Below are positions 25,070 through 33,164 of a DNA stretch of 64,000 nt, in pieces (positions within the stretch are counted from its first letter, which is position 1; the number at the start of each line of letters is the position of its first letter). Source of the stretch: Streptomyces abikoensis (GTDB taxonomy: Bacteria; Actinomycetota; Actinomycetes; Streptomycetales; Streptomycetaceae); the NCBI RefSeq assembly GCF_014648775.1, contig NZ_BMRT01000007.1:186001-250000 (forward strand), in the 5' to 3' direction. The position numbers and the translations under genes were made by a program. Under the pieces are notes generated by a model. The model saw only the letters and a program-made list of their open reading frames with translations. It searched no databases and was not told where the DNA came from.

Positions 25070-26074
25070 TTAGGCCGCCGCGTCGAACCCTGTGGCGTGT
25101 GCCATTTTCTTCAGCTCCAGCAGCGCGTGCTTCTCGATCTGCCGGATGCGCTCGCGCGTCAGCCCGTGCTGCTTGCCGACCTCCGTCAGGGTGCGCTCGC
25201 GCCCGTCCTCGATGCCGTACCGCGCCTTGATGATCGACGCGGTGCGCTGGTCGAGGCGGCCGATGAGATCCTCCAGCTCCTCGCTGCGCAGCAGCGCGAT
25301 GACCGACTGTTCCGGCGAGACGGCGGAGGTGTCCTCCAGCAGATCGCCGAACTGGGTCTCGCCCTCGTCATCCACGGACATGTTCAGGCTCACCGGGTCA
25401 CGGGCCCAGTCGAGCACGTCGCCGACGCGCTCGGGCGTGGTGCCCAGCTCCTCGGCGATCTCCGCGTGCTCCGGATCGCGCCCGTGCTCGCGGTTGAACT
25501 CGCGCTGCACCCGGCGGATGCGGCCCAGCTCCTCCACGAGGTGGACGGGGAGCCGGATCGTACGGGACTGGTCGGCGATCGACCGGGTGATGGCCTGGCG
25601 GATCCACCACGTCGCGTACGTGGAGAACTTGAATCCCTTGGTGTAGTCGAACTTCTCCACCGCGCGCACCAGGCCGGCGTTGCCCTCCTGGATCAGGTCG
25701 AGAAGGGGGAGGCCACTGCGCGGGTAGCGCCGGGCGACGGCGACGACGAGGCGCAGGTTGGACTTGATGAAGACGTCCTTCGCGCGGGCGCCCGCGGCGG
25801 CTATCGCCGCCAGCTCCTCGCGCGACGCCTCGCCCGCACGGTCCCCGCCGGCCTCCAGGCCGTCCAGGATCTGCTGGGCGTAGACGCCCGCCTCGATGGT
25901 CTGCGACAGCTCGACTTCCTCTGCGGCGTCGAGCAGGGGTGTACGCGCGATCTCGTCGAGGTACATGCCGACCAGGTCGCGATCGGCGATCTCCCCGCCT
26001 GTGGCGCGAACACTGCTTGCCTCGCCAGTCCGCTGTGCGGTGGTCTGACGACGGGCGACGGCACGGGTTGCCAT
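25070..26074 (-). CDS. hrdD: RNA polymerase principal-like sigma factor HrdD
   Basis: 334-residue group 2 sigma-70. Region 1.2 is DLVGMYLDEIARTPLL, region 2.4 is FKFSTYATWWIRQAITR, region 4.2 ends LTRERIRQIEKHALLELKKM; the long region 1.1 of HrdB is missing. Sequence and chromosomal position match HrdD, a non-essential paralog of HrdB that recognises similar promoters. Start set at ATG 26074 after AAGGGAG; the frame extends upstream but into the promoter. A SigR-type promoter stands 73 bases upstream of the start codon, linking it to the thiol-oxidative stress response as in S. coelicolor. Confidence 0.95.
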   Translation of the reverse strand: MATRAVARRQTTAQRTGEASSVRATGGEIADRDLVGMYLDEIARTPLLDAAEEVELSQTIEAGVYAQQILDGLEAGGDRAGEASREELAAIAAAGARAKDVFIKSNLRLVVAVARRYPRSGLPLLDLIQEGNAGLVRAVEKFDYTKGFKFSTYATWWIRQAITRSIADQSRTIRLPVHLVEELGRIRRVQREFNREHGRDPEHAEIAEELGTTPERVGDVLDWARDPVSLNMSVDDEGETQFGDLLEDTSAVSPEQSVIALLRSEELEDLIGRLDQRTASIIKARYGIEDGRERTLTEVGKQHGLTRERIRQIEKHALLELKKMAHATGFDAAA

Positions 26075-26146
26075 GCGTACTCCCTTGCGATGAGACGTGT
26101 CGCGGGATGGGCCAGGTGCCCCGGGGGCACCCCGTCCGAAGTAAAG

Positions 26147-26172
26147 AACGGCCGGAATCCGGACAGAATTCC
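26147..26172 (-). promoter_or_regulatory. SigR-type promoter of hrdD
   Basis: Reading the minus strand: GGAAT (complement of 26168-26172), exactly 18 bases, then GTT (complement of 26147-26149). This is the consensus GGAAT-N18-GTT of the disulfide-stress sigma factor SigR, and hrdD is a known SigR target in S. coelicolor. Confidence 0.75.
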
Positions 26173-26524
26173 CCAGAGACGGCTTCTTTTTATGGATCAT
26201 GCAGTACCCTGTCCGGCCGCACGGCGGGCACGCGTGGTGATGCGGCTCGGGGAAGCGCAGGTCAGCCCCGGTGGGGCGGCCCGTCCCACGGACCTCGTGC
26301 GCCCCCGCGGCCACGACGTCCATGAGACGGCCGTCACATCGCGGCCACCCCGCTCCTACCCCGCTTCCTCATCCCCAAGGACGCCGGTCATAGGTCACCG
26401 GTTGCCCGGGAAGGCCCGGAAGGCCGGTTTCCTGGCGGCTTCGGCCGGGCCCGCGACGGGGTGATCGAGTTGCCCCGGCGATGGGGCGGGTGTGCCCTGG
26501 TGGACAGAGCGAGAGGAGCCCGCC
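26173..26524. other. intergenic stretch upstream of hrdD and the small membrane gene
   Basis: About 350 bases without a plausible gene. The AT-rich TTCTTTTTATGGATCATG patch near 26183-26200 may be a second hrdD promoter, and the region close to 26500 must drive the plus-strand membrane-protein gene. Confidence 0.4.
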
Positions 26525-26959
26525 ATGACGCACTCGATCCTGCCCGGCCGGCACCACGCCCACGAGGGGCCCGGCCCCGTCCCCCGCACCGGCCACGTCC
26601 GCCACGAGCGCACGGCCCCCACCGCCACCTGGGCGGTGCCCGTCATCGGCGGCTTCGTCCTCGGCCTCTACACGGTCTTCCTCGCCCACGACAACGGCTT
26701 CGGTGAGCTCCAGGGCTGGATGCTGGGGCTGGTCGCGGCCGTGGTCTCGGCGGGCCTGGGCTATCTGGTGATCCGCAACCGCGGCAAGATGATCACCGAG
26801 GTGCGGGCCGCCGCGTTCGGGGCGCTCTTCGGCGTCTCCATGGGTTTCCTGCGCAGTCTCACCCGGGTCTCGGTGCTGGAGGCCTCCTGGATCGGCCTGA
26901 TCTTCGGCGTGTGCATGGGCCTCGCCTCGTACTACGTCTTCTACTGGCACGAGCGCTGA
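26525..26959 (+). CDS. small four-helix membrane protein of unknown function
   Basis: 144 residues: a His/Pro-rich cytoplasmic start, then four hydrophobic segments (about 34-54, 62-83, 93-110, 121-141) and the end YYVFYWHER. ATG follows GAGGAG at good distance; a slightly longer frame upstream lacks a site. No family recognised. It stands alone downstream of the hrdD promoter region on the other strand. Confidence 0.75.
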   Translation: MTHSILPGRHHAHEGPGPVPRTGHVRHERTAPTATWAVPVIGGFVLGLYTVFLAHDNGFGELQGWMLGLVAAVVSAGLGYLVIRNRGKMITEVRAAAFGALFGVSMGFLRSLTRVSVLEASWIGLIFGVCMGLASYYVFYWHER

Positions 26960-27003
26960 CCGAGGCGGGAATCGAGCGGACGGAGTACGGACGGAGTACC
27001 GGC

Positions 27004-27035
27004 GACCTACGCCGGGGAGCCATGGGGCGTAGGTC
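27004..27035 (+). terminator. 10-bp inverted repeat upstream of the questin-oxidase-like gene
   Basis: GACCTACGCC (27004-27013) pairs perfectly with GGCGTAGGTC (27026-27035). It may end the membrane-protein transcript or act as an operator for the next gene, whose start is 46 bases on. Two direct copies of GGACGGAGTAC lie just before it. Confidence 0.5.
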
Positions 27036-27080
27036 CGGCGACCGTTCCGCCGGGCCCGCCCCCGCTCCTACGGTGAGGCC

Positions 27081-28124
27081 ATGACCGCCATAACTGAGGA
27101 CGGCACACTCGACGAAGCCCTGCAACGCGTCCATTCCACCGGCCCCGAGTTGTCCCAGGGCTGGCTCTCCAACCACGCCCCCATGGCCGTGGAGTCCTTG
27201 GCCCGCCACGGCCAGGCCCGCACGGTGCACCGCTGGCTGGACGCCTACCGGCACCGGACGGACGAACTGCCGTCCGCCGCCCTGACGATCACCGACGACA
27301 ACTGGCGCGAGGCGCTCGGCGACCCCCGCCACCTCGGCTCCTGGATCGCCCACTTCACCCGGCAGACGGCCGAACTCCCCTGGACGGACGTGCTCACCGT
27401 ATGGTGGCCGCGGCTGCTCCCCGGCATCATCGCCGGCGCCACCCACCCCGTGATCCGCGTCGGCCACGCCGTCCGCACGCTCCTCACGGACGGCGAGACC
27501 GCGCCCCGCACGGCCGAACTCGCCCACGCCCTGGGCTACTGGGCCGCCCGCCACCAGCCGCTGCCCGTCACCATCACCCCCTCCGGCGGCGCGGGCCCCC
27601 ACCGCGCGCTGGACGCCGTACCGTCGCTGGCCGTCCAGGAGGGCGGCGTCCTCGACCGCCTCGCGCGGCTCCCCGCCGCCGAGGGCTGGCCCGCCGCCGC
27701 GAGCGGCCTGCGGCGGCCCACCGGCCCGGACGACGCGCACGACTTGCTGACGGAGCTCGTCCGCGCCACGGTCGCCCGCTACCCGCGCTACGCCCACGGC
27801 GACGCGGTCATGCTCGTCCACGCGGCGACCGCGCCCAACGCCGTCCTCCGCGTCCTGCCGGCGCTCCCCCGCTCCTTGTGGGTGCCCAGCCTGACGGCGG
27901 CGTGGGAGGCGAGCGCGGTCATCACGGCCGCTTACGCACCGGCGCGGCCGGTGTTCCCGGCGGCGCCGGGGCCCACCACGATGGAGGAGTCCTTCGCGCT
28001 GGCGGCGGCGCACGGGGACGCGCACGTCATCAAACTCGCCGACACGGCGTGGGACGTGGGCGGCCCGGCCGCCCTGGCGGCGACGGCCCGCGCGTGCGAG
28101 CTGATCGAACCGGGGGCCGGCTGA
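27081..28124 (+). CDS. questin-oxidase family protein
   Basis: 347 residues. SNHAPMAVESLARHG near the N-terminus and GATHPVIRVGHAVR in the middle are the paired His motifs of the questin-oxidase/Baeyer-Villiger family first known from fungal anthraquinone ring opening (GedK type). It is soluble with many Ala-rich helices. Bacterial members are mostly uncharacterised, so the oxidation role is only family-level inference. Its neighbours give no pathway clue; it ends at a terminator facing recQ. Confidence 0.8.
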   Translation: MTAITEDGTLDEALQRVHSTGPELSQGWLSNHAPMAVESLARHGQARTVHRWLDAYRHRTDELPSAALTITDDNWREALGDPRHLGSWIAHFTRQTAELPWTDVLTVWWPRLLPGIIAGATHPVIRVGHAVRTLLTDGETAPRTAELAHALGYWAARHQPLPVTITPSGGAGPHRALDAVPSLAVQEGGVLDRLARLPAAEGWPAAASGLRRPTGPDDAHDLLTELVRATVARYPRYAHGDAVMLVHAATAPNAVLRVLPALPRSLWVPSLTAAWEASAVITAAYAPARPVFPAAPGPTTMEESFALAAAHGDAHVIKLADTAWDVGGPAALAATARACELIEPGAG

Positions 28125-28136
28125 GCGACCGGAACT

Positions 28137-28170
28137 CCGGGGGAGGGTGCCCCCTGGGCACCCTCCCCCG
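28137..28170. terminator. 15-bp hairpin between convergent questin-oxidase-like gene and recQ
   Basis: Perfect stem 28137-28151 with 28156-28170, loop of four bases, 12 bases after one stop codon and 10 before the other. Confidence 0.85.
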
Positions 28171-28180
28171 GGGGCTCCCC

Positions 28181-30178
28181 CTAGTCCTCAGCCCAGTACG
28201 GCGGCTCCTCGTCCGGCCAGGGCACCTCGTCCTCGCCCACCGCCTGCGCGGGCACCCGCACCGGCTCCGGAGCAGAAACCGGCACAGGCTCCGGGGCAGG
28301 CGCAGCCGCCTCCGGAACCCCGCCGTGCTCCCCCAGCACCCCCAGAATCCCCTCCCCGTACTTCGTCAGCTTGCTCTCGCCCACGCCGCTCACCCCGGAC
28401 AGCGCGTCCAGCGACCCGGGCCGCGCCGTCGCGATCTCCCGCAACGTCGCGTCGTGGAAGATCACATACGCCGGAACGCCCTGCTCCCGGGCCGTCGCCG
28501 CGCGCCACGCCCGCAGCGCCTCGAAGAGCGGCACGGCCTCCGCCGGCAGGTCGACGGGAGCGGCGCGCTTGCCGGACTTGGCGGCGCCCGTCGACGAACG
28601 CACCGGCTTCGGTTCGCGCCGCAGCGACACCGTGCGGCGCGAGCCCAGCACGTCACCGCTGGCCTCGGTCAGGACGAGCGTGCCGTAGTCGCCCTCGACC
28701 GCGAGCAGCCCTTGCGCCAGCAACTGCCGCACCACGCCCCGCCATTCGGCGACGGAGAGCTCCGTGCCGATGCCGAAGACGGACAGCGTGTCGTGGTCGA
28801 ACTGAATGACCTTCGCGCTCTTCTTCCCGAGCAGGATGTCGATGATGTGGCCCGCGCCGAACTTCTGCCGCCGCTCCCGGGCCAGCCGGAGGATCGCCGA
28901 GAGGAACTTCTGGGCGGCGATCGTGCCGTCCCAGGTCTCCGGCGGGGTCAGGCACGTGTCGCAGTTGCCGCACGCGGTGCTCGGCTGGCCGAAGTAGTCG
29001 AGCAGCCGCACGCGGCGGCACTCGACGGTCTCGCACAGGGCGAGCATCGCGTCGAGGTGGGCGGCCAGCCGGCGGCGGTGCGCCTCGTCGCCCTCGGAGC
29101 CGTCTATCAGCTTGCGCTGCTGGACGACGTCCTGGAGGCCGTAGGCCAGCCAGGCCGTGGACGGCTGGCCGTCGCGCCCGGCGCGGCCGGTCTCCTGGTA
29201 GTAGCCCTCGACGGACTTCGGCAGGTCGAGGTGGGCGACGAAGCGCACGTCCGGCTTGTCGATGCCCATGCCGAACGCGATCGTGGCGACCATGACGATG
29301 CCGTCCTCGCGCAGGAAGCGCGCCTGGTTGGCCGCGCGCGTCCGCGCGTCGAGGCCCGCGTGGTACGGCAGGGCCTCGACGCCGTGCTGCGCGAGGAACG
29401 CGGCGGTGTCCTCGACGCCCTTGCGGGAGAGGCAGTAGACGACGCCCGCGTCGCCCGGGTGCTCGGTGCGCAGCAGCTCCAGGAGCTGCTTCTTCGGGTC
29501 GTTCTTGGGCGCGATGCGGTACTGGATGTTGGGCCGGTCGAAGCTGGCGACGAAGTGCCGGGCGTCCTGGAGCTTGAGCCGGGTGGCGATCTCCGCGCGC
29601 GTCGCCTCCGTGGCCGTCGCGGTGAGGGCGACGCGCGGCACGTCCGGCCAGCGCTCGTGCAGCTGCGACAGGGCCAGGTAGTCGGGGCGGAAGTCGTGGC
29701 CCCACTGGGCGACGCAGTGCGCCTCGTCGATGGCGAAGAGGGAGATCTTGCCCCGGTCAAGCAGCCGCAGCGTGGACTCCACGCGCAGCCGCTCGGGCGC
29801 CAGATAGAGCAGGTCCAGCTCGCCCGCGGCGAACTCGGCCTCCACCAGGCGGCGTTCGTCCAGGCCCTGGGTGGAGTTGAGGAAGCCGGCCCGCACCCCG
29901 AGCGCGCGCAGCGCGTCGACCTGGTCCTGCATGAGGGCGATCAGGGGGGAGATCACCACGCCGACCCCGGGTCTGACGAGCGCGGGGATCTGGTAGCAGA
30001 GCGACTTGCCGCCGCCCGTGGGCATCAGCACGAGCGCGTCGCCGCCGCCGACCAGATGATCGATGATCTCTTCCTGGTCGCCGCGGAACGCGTCGTAACC
30101 GAAGACGCGCCGCAGGCAGCTCAGGGCCTCGCCGTCGAGGCTTCCGAGCTCTGCTGTGGTCTGTGTGGGGTCGGCCAT
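28181..30178 (-). CDS. recQ: ATP-dependent DNA helicase RecQ
   Basis: 665 residues. MPTGGGKSLCYQIP is Walker A (from residue 52), FAIDEAHCVAQWGHDFRP is the DEAH box with aromatic-rich loop, GRAGRDGQPS is motif VI, and a Cys4 zinc site (C...CGNCDTC) plus RQC fold follow. The C-terminal HRDC domain covers about 530-605. The last 50 residues are Pro/Val-rich. RecQ unwinds recombination intermediates in a 3'-5' direction. It lies 118 bases downstream of the Mrr-TerD gene on the same strand and might be co-transcribed with it. Confidence 0.95.
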   Translation of the reverse strand: MADPTQTTAELGSLDGEALSCLRRVFGYDAFRGDQEEIIDHLVGGGDALVLMPTGGGKSLCYQIPALVRPGVGVVISPLIALMQDQVDALRALGVRAGFLNSTQGLDERRLVEAEFAAGELDLLYLAPERLRVESTLRLLDRGKISLFAIDEAHCVAQWGHDFRPDYLALSQLHERWPDVPRVALTATATEATRAEIATRLKLQDARHFVASFDRPNIQYRIAPKNDPKKQLLELLRTEHPGDAGVVYCLSRKGVEDTAAFLAQHGVEALPYHAGLDARTRAANQARFLREDGIVMVATIAFGMGIDKPDVRFVAHLDLPKSVEGYYQETGRAGRDGQPSTAWLAYGLQDVVQQRKLIDGSEGDEAHRRRLAAHLDAMLALCETVECRRVRLLDYFGQPSTACGNCDTCLTPPETWDGTIAAQKFLSAILRLARERRQKFGAGHIIDILLGKKSAKVIQFDHDTLSVFGIGTELSVAEWRGVVRQLLAQGLLAVEGDYGTLVLTEASGDVLGSRRTVSLRREPKPVRSSTGAAKSGKRAAPVDLPAEAVPLFEALRAWRAATAREQGVPAYVIFHDATLREIATARPGSLDALSGVSGVGESKLTKYGEGILGVLGEHGGVPEAAAPAPEPVPVSAPEPVRVPAQAVGEDEVPWPDEEPPYWAED

Positions 30179-30296
30179 TGCAGAAGTCTACGAGGCCCCG
30201 CCGACAGAACCCGGTGGATCAAGGAACTCCACCCGAACGGGTGATCGAGCGATCGAGCGGATGATCAGGCGGACGATCGGACGGCCGCCATGACGA

Positions 30297-32372
30297 TCAC
30301 GCGACCTCTATCCCGTACTCCTGCACCAGCGCCTCCAGCCCGCCCGGGTAACCCTTCCCCCCGAGCACGAAGTCCCAGTCGCCGTTCGTGCGCCGCCGGA
30401 ACGAGCCCAGCACCAGCGCGGTCTCGCCGGGCCGGCCGTCCGAGACCTCCAGCTGCCCCAGCTCGGCCCCCGACGCGTCGGCGAGGCGGATGCGGGCATC
30501 GGTGAACTGCGAGAGGTCCGCCTCCGGGTTGACCTCCGGGTCTATGGCCGCGACCAGCACCAGCCGGTCGGCGGCGGCCGGCAGCTCCTCGAAGGCGACG
30601 CGCAGCGCGGCCTTGTCGGCGAGGGTGGGCTCCAGCGCCCGGACGGAGCCGTCGGGGGTGCGGGGGTTGTTGTAGAAGACGAAGTGATCGTCGCTGAGCA
30701 CCCGCCCGCCGTCGCAGACCAGCGCGCACACGTCGAGGGCGACCCGTCCCGACCAGGACATGCCCAGCACGTTGTGGGTCTCCGGCCGGTCCTCGGGTCG
30801 GTCCTCGCCGGAGGAAGCCGCCCCGCCGCTCCCCCGGGCCGCCGCCGGGCGCGGCGACCCGCCCCCGAGCCGGCCGCGCAGCCCGTGCTGGGCCAGCAGG
30901 TCCACGAGCTCCTCGCCGGAGACGAGCGTGAGCGGCTTGCCGTTGGCGAAGGCGTACGAGCCCGGGCCGAAACCGGAGGTCGTCACCAGGACGCCCTTGT
31001 TGGCGCCCGCGCCCTGCACCGTGCCGTACAGATCGCGCACGGCGGTCGGCGGGACGGTCTTCCGGTACCGCTTGACCTGCACGATGATCCGGCCGCCGCT
31101 GATCGGGTCGGGGTCCAGGGCCTCGACGTCCACGCCGCCGTCGTTGGAGCGGGTGGTCATCACCGCCCGCATGCCGCGCGCCCGGAACAGCTCGGCGACG
31201 AGCTCCTCGAACTCGATGGGGTCCATCTCGAAGAGGTCCGGGTCGTCTCCGCCGCCGTGGGAGACCACGCCGCGCCCGACGTCGCCCGGCACCCGTCCCG
31301 GGCGGACGGCGGCGAGCTGGTCGGGCCGGGCGGACAGCTGCCCGCCGAGGCCGTCGACGAGGCAGTCGACCGCGCTGACCTGCTCCAGGCGCAGGCCCGA
31401 GAAGACCGACCGGCTCACCGTCAGCGAGGCCAGGACGATCTGCGTGCGGTGCCCGGTGGCCGGGTCGTGCTCGTCGACGAAGCCGTTGAGGGCGACGGAC
31501 TCCAGGATCCCGAACTCGTCGGCCGCGAACAGCTCGCGCACCGCCAGCAGCACGCACTGCGCCAGCACGTCCCGGTAGGCGTTCCGGCGCTGGGTGACGG
31601 GCCGGGCCGTCTCCTTCTCCTCGTCCGCCGTCGGCATGTACCGCACCGACTTGATCTCGGGGACGATCCCGAAGCCGGGCAGCTCCCAGTCGAGGACGAG
31701 CTGCCGGGCGCCCGGGTCGTAGGCGGCGGCTATCTGGTGCGGGAACTCGTCCGGCCAGGCGGTGGAGGCGTAGAGCGCGGCGGAGAAGTACTCCACCACG
31801 GCGTCCGGGTCGCCCTCGCGCAGCGCGGTGATCGTCTCGCCGATGCCGGCGTTGTGCCGGCGGATGTCCGCGAGCGTGGCCGCGGCCCACTGGTCGTACT
31901 GCTGCCGGTAGGCCGCGAGCTGCTGCAGGCGCTGCGCCTCGGCGGCCTGGGCGGCGTGCCAGTCGTGCTCGTACTGCGCGCGGTTGCCGAAGCCGCGGTA
32001 GGCGTTCGGGTCGGGCATGGGCACCGGCTGCCCCAGGTGGCCGGGGTTGAACGGCTCCAGCCGCTCGGGCCGCTCCAGCGCGCTCGTCCGGAAGCCCGGC
32101 GCCCCGCACCCGGCGCTCAGCAGGCTTTCGAGCGCCGCCATCCGCGCGTCGAGCTCCTCCGTGCGCCGCCGCGCCTCGGCCTCGCGCGCCTGCCGGTACG
32201 CCTGGCGCCGTTCACGGTCCTGGCGCGCCAGGTCCCGCTCGTGCGCGCGCTGCTGCCGCTCCTGCTCGCGCTGCTGCTGCGTCAACGCCCGCTGCCGGGC
32301 CTCCTGCTGACGCTGCTGCTGGCGCTGCGCCTCGGCCCATATGCTCATCAGCCCACTGGAGCGGCGACTCAT
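30297..32372 (-). CDS. Mrr-type restriction endonuclease fused to TerD domain
   Basis: 691 residues with three parts. Residues 14-85 are a Gln/Arg/Glu-rich coiled coil. Residues about 185-350 form an uncharacterised globular domain. Residues about 383-497 are an Mrr_cat-type PD-(D/E)xK nuclease: FEELVAELFRARG, then SNDGGVDVEAL (Asp415) and VQVKRY (Gln432, Lys434). Residues 533-690 are a TerD/CABP domain (DDHFVFYNNPRTPDGSV, LGSFRRRTNGDWDFVLGGKGYPGGLEALVQEYGIEV). TerD domains bind Ca2+ and act in tellurite/phage/stress responses; Mrr nucleases cut modified DNA. ATG follows GGAGGGAA. Confidence 0.92.
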   Translation of the reverse strand: MSRRSSGLMSIWAEAQRQQQRQQEARQRALTQQQREQERQQRAHERDLARQDRERRQAYRQAREAEARRRTEELDARMAALESLLSAGCGAPGFRTSALERPERLEPFNPGHLGQPVPMPDPNAYRGFGNRAQYEHDWHAAQAAEAQRLQQLAAYRQQYDQWAAATLADIRRHNAGIGETITALREGDPDAVVEYFSAALYASTAWPDEFPHQIAAAYDPGARQLVLDWELPGFGIVPEIKSVRYMPTADEEKETARPVTQRRNAYRDVLAQCVLLAVRELFAADEFGILESVALNGFVDEHDPATGHRTQIVLASLTVSRSVFSGLRLEQVSAVDCLVDGLGGQLSARPDQLAAVRPGRVPGDVGRGVVSHGGGDDPDLFEMDPIEFEELVAELFRARGMRAVMTTRSNDGGVDVEALDPDPISGGRIIVQVKRYRKTVPPTAVRDLYGTVQGAGANKGVLVTTSGFGPGSYAFANGKPLTLVSGEELVDLLAQHGLRGRLGGGSPRPAAARGSGGAASSGEDRPEDRPETHNVLGMSWSGRVALDVCALVCDGGRVLSDDHFVFYNNPRTPDGSVRALEPTLADKAALRVAFEELPAAADRLVLVAAIDPEVNPEADLSQFTDARIRLADASGAELGQLEVSDGRPGETALVLGSFRRRTNGDWDFVLGGKGYPGGLEALVQEYGIEVA

Positions 32373-32458
32373 CGGTTACGTTCCCTCCCCCGGCGGACTG
32401 CGCTTGCGTGTCGACTTTAGTCGGCTTGCGCGTGAATTGATCACCGCCTGGCGAAAGA

Positions 32459-33043
32459 TCATCCCGTGGGCCGCCCCGGACGGCGGGATCGCAGCACGAA
32501 CCAGCCACCGACCAGCGCGATCGTGCTGATGACCGCTGTGAGAACGATGGCGGTGAGGTGGGAGTCGCCGCCGGAGCGCGCGGACGCCTCCGGCGCGGTC
32601 TCGGCCGCCGCGCGCGCCGTCGCGCTCACCGTCGCGCGCGGCGCCGTGTCGGCGGCGGGGCGCGCCGGGGCGGCGGCCGGCACGGTGACGGTGGCCTCGC
32701 CGTGGCCGAGGTCGGGGAAGCCGCAGTGGAGGGTGACGGTCCAGTCTCCGGGCGGCAGCGACTCGTGGGTGGTGTAGGCGCCCTTGGCGCCGGGGACGGG
32801 CACGAGCACCCAGGGCCCCTGGGCGTGCCCGGCGGCGTCCCGGGCCGTAAGGGTGCCGGCGACCCGCTCGTCCACGGGGTCGCCGTCGTTCTCCCAGGTC
32901 GCGAGGGCCCGGATGTGGCCGTCCGAGGGCGGGCCGGGGACGGTGAGGCGGATCGTGTCGCCGTGCGCGGCGGCCGGGCCGGCGGTGCCCAGGGCGAGCA
33001 GGGCGCCGAGACAGGCGGCGGCCGTGCGGGGGCGGAAGGTCAT
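32459..33043 (-). CDS. secreted, C-terminally anchored protein of unknown function
   Basis: 194 residues. Signal peptide to about residue 26 (cut near AAA-HGD), a beta-rich domain of roughly 100 residues (DTIRLTVPGPPSDGHIRALATWENDGDPVDE ... split by WTVTLHCGFPDLGHGEATVTV), an Ala/Thr/Pro-rich stalk, then a membrane helix (about 166-187) and RSRRPGR. The His right after the predicted cut site and the immunoglobulin-like pattern recall CopC/YtkA-type copper-handling domains, but the evidence is thin. It follows the metalloprotease gene by 111 bases on the same strand. Confidence 0.75.
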   Translation of the reverse strand: MTFRPRTAAACLGALLALGTAGPAAAHGDTIRLTVPGPPSDGHIRALATWENDGDPVDERVAGTLTARDAAGHAQGPWVLVPVPGAKGAYTTHESLPPGDWTVTLHCGFPDLGHGEATVTVPAAAPARPAADTAPRATVSATARAAAETAPEASARSGGDSHLTAIVLTAVISTIALVGGWFVLRSRRPGRPTG

Positions 33044-33130
33044 CGTGCGCTCCGTAGGGGGAAGGGCCGACGGCCACCCGTGGGGTGTGGCCGTCGGCCC
33101 GGTTCAGGAGGGCCGGGCCCTCGGAAGGGT

Positions 33131-33164
33131 CAGGCCGTCAGGAGGTTCAGGCCGTCAGGAGGCC
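33131..33164. repeat. 17-bp tandem duplication across the metalloprotease stop codon
   Basis: Copies at 33131-33147 and 33148-33164 differ only at the last two bases. The second copy contains the TGA stop (33155-33157 complement), so the duplication left an extra stop-like copy downstream. Confidence 0.85.

Noticed and set aside
27401..30244. 947-residue + strand open frame over recQ
   Set aside because: Antisense to RecQ motifs and out of frame with the questin-oxidase-like gene; no domains, no ribosome-binding site.
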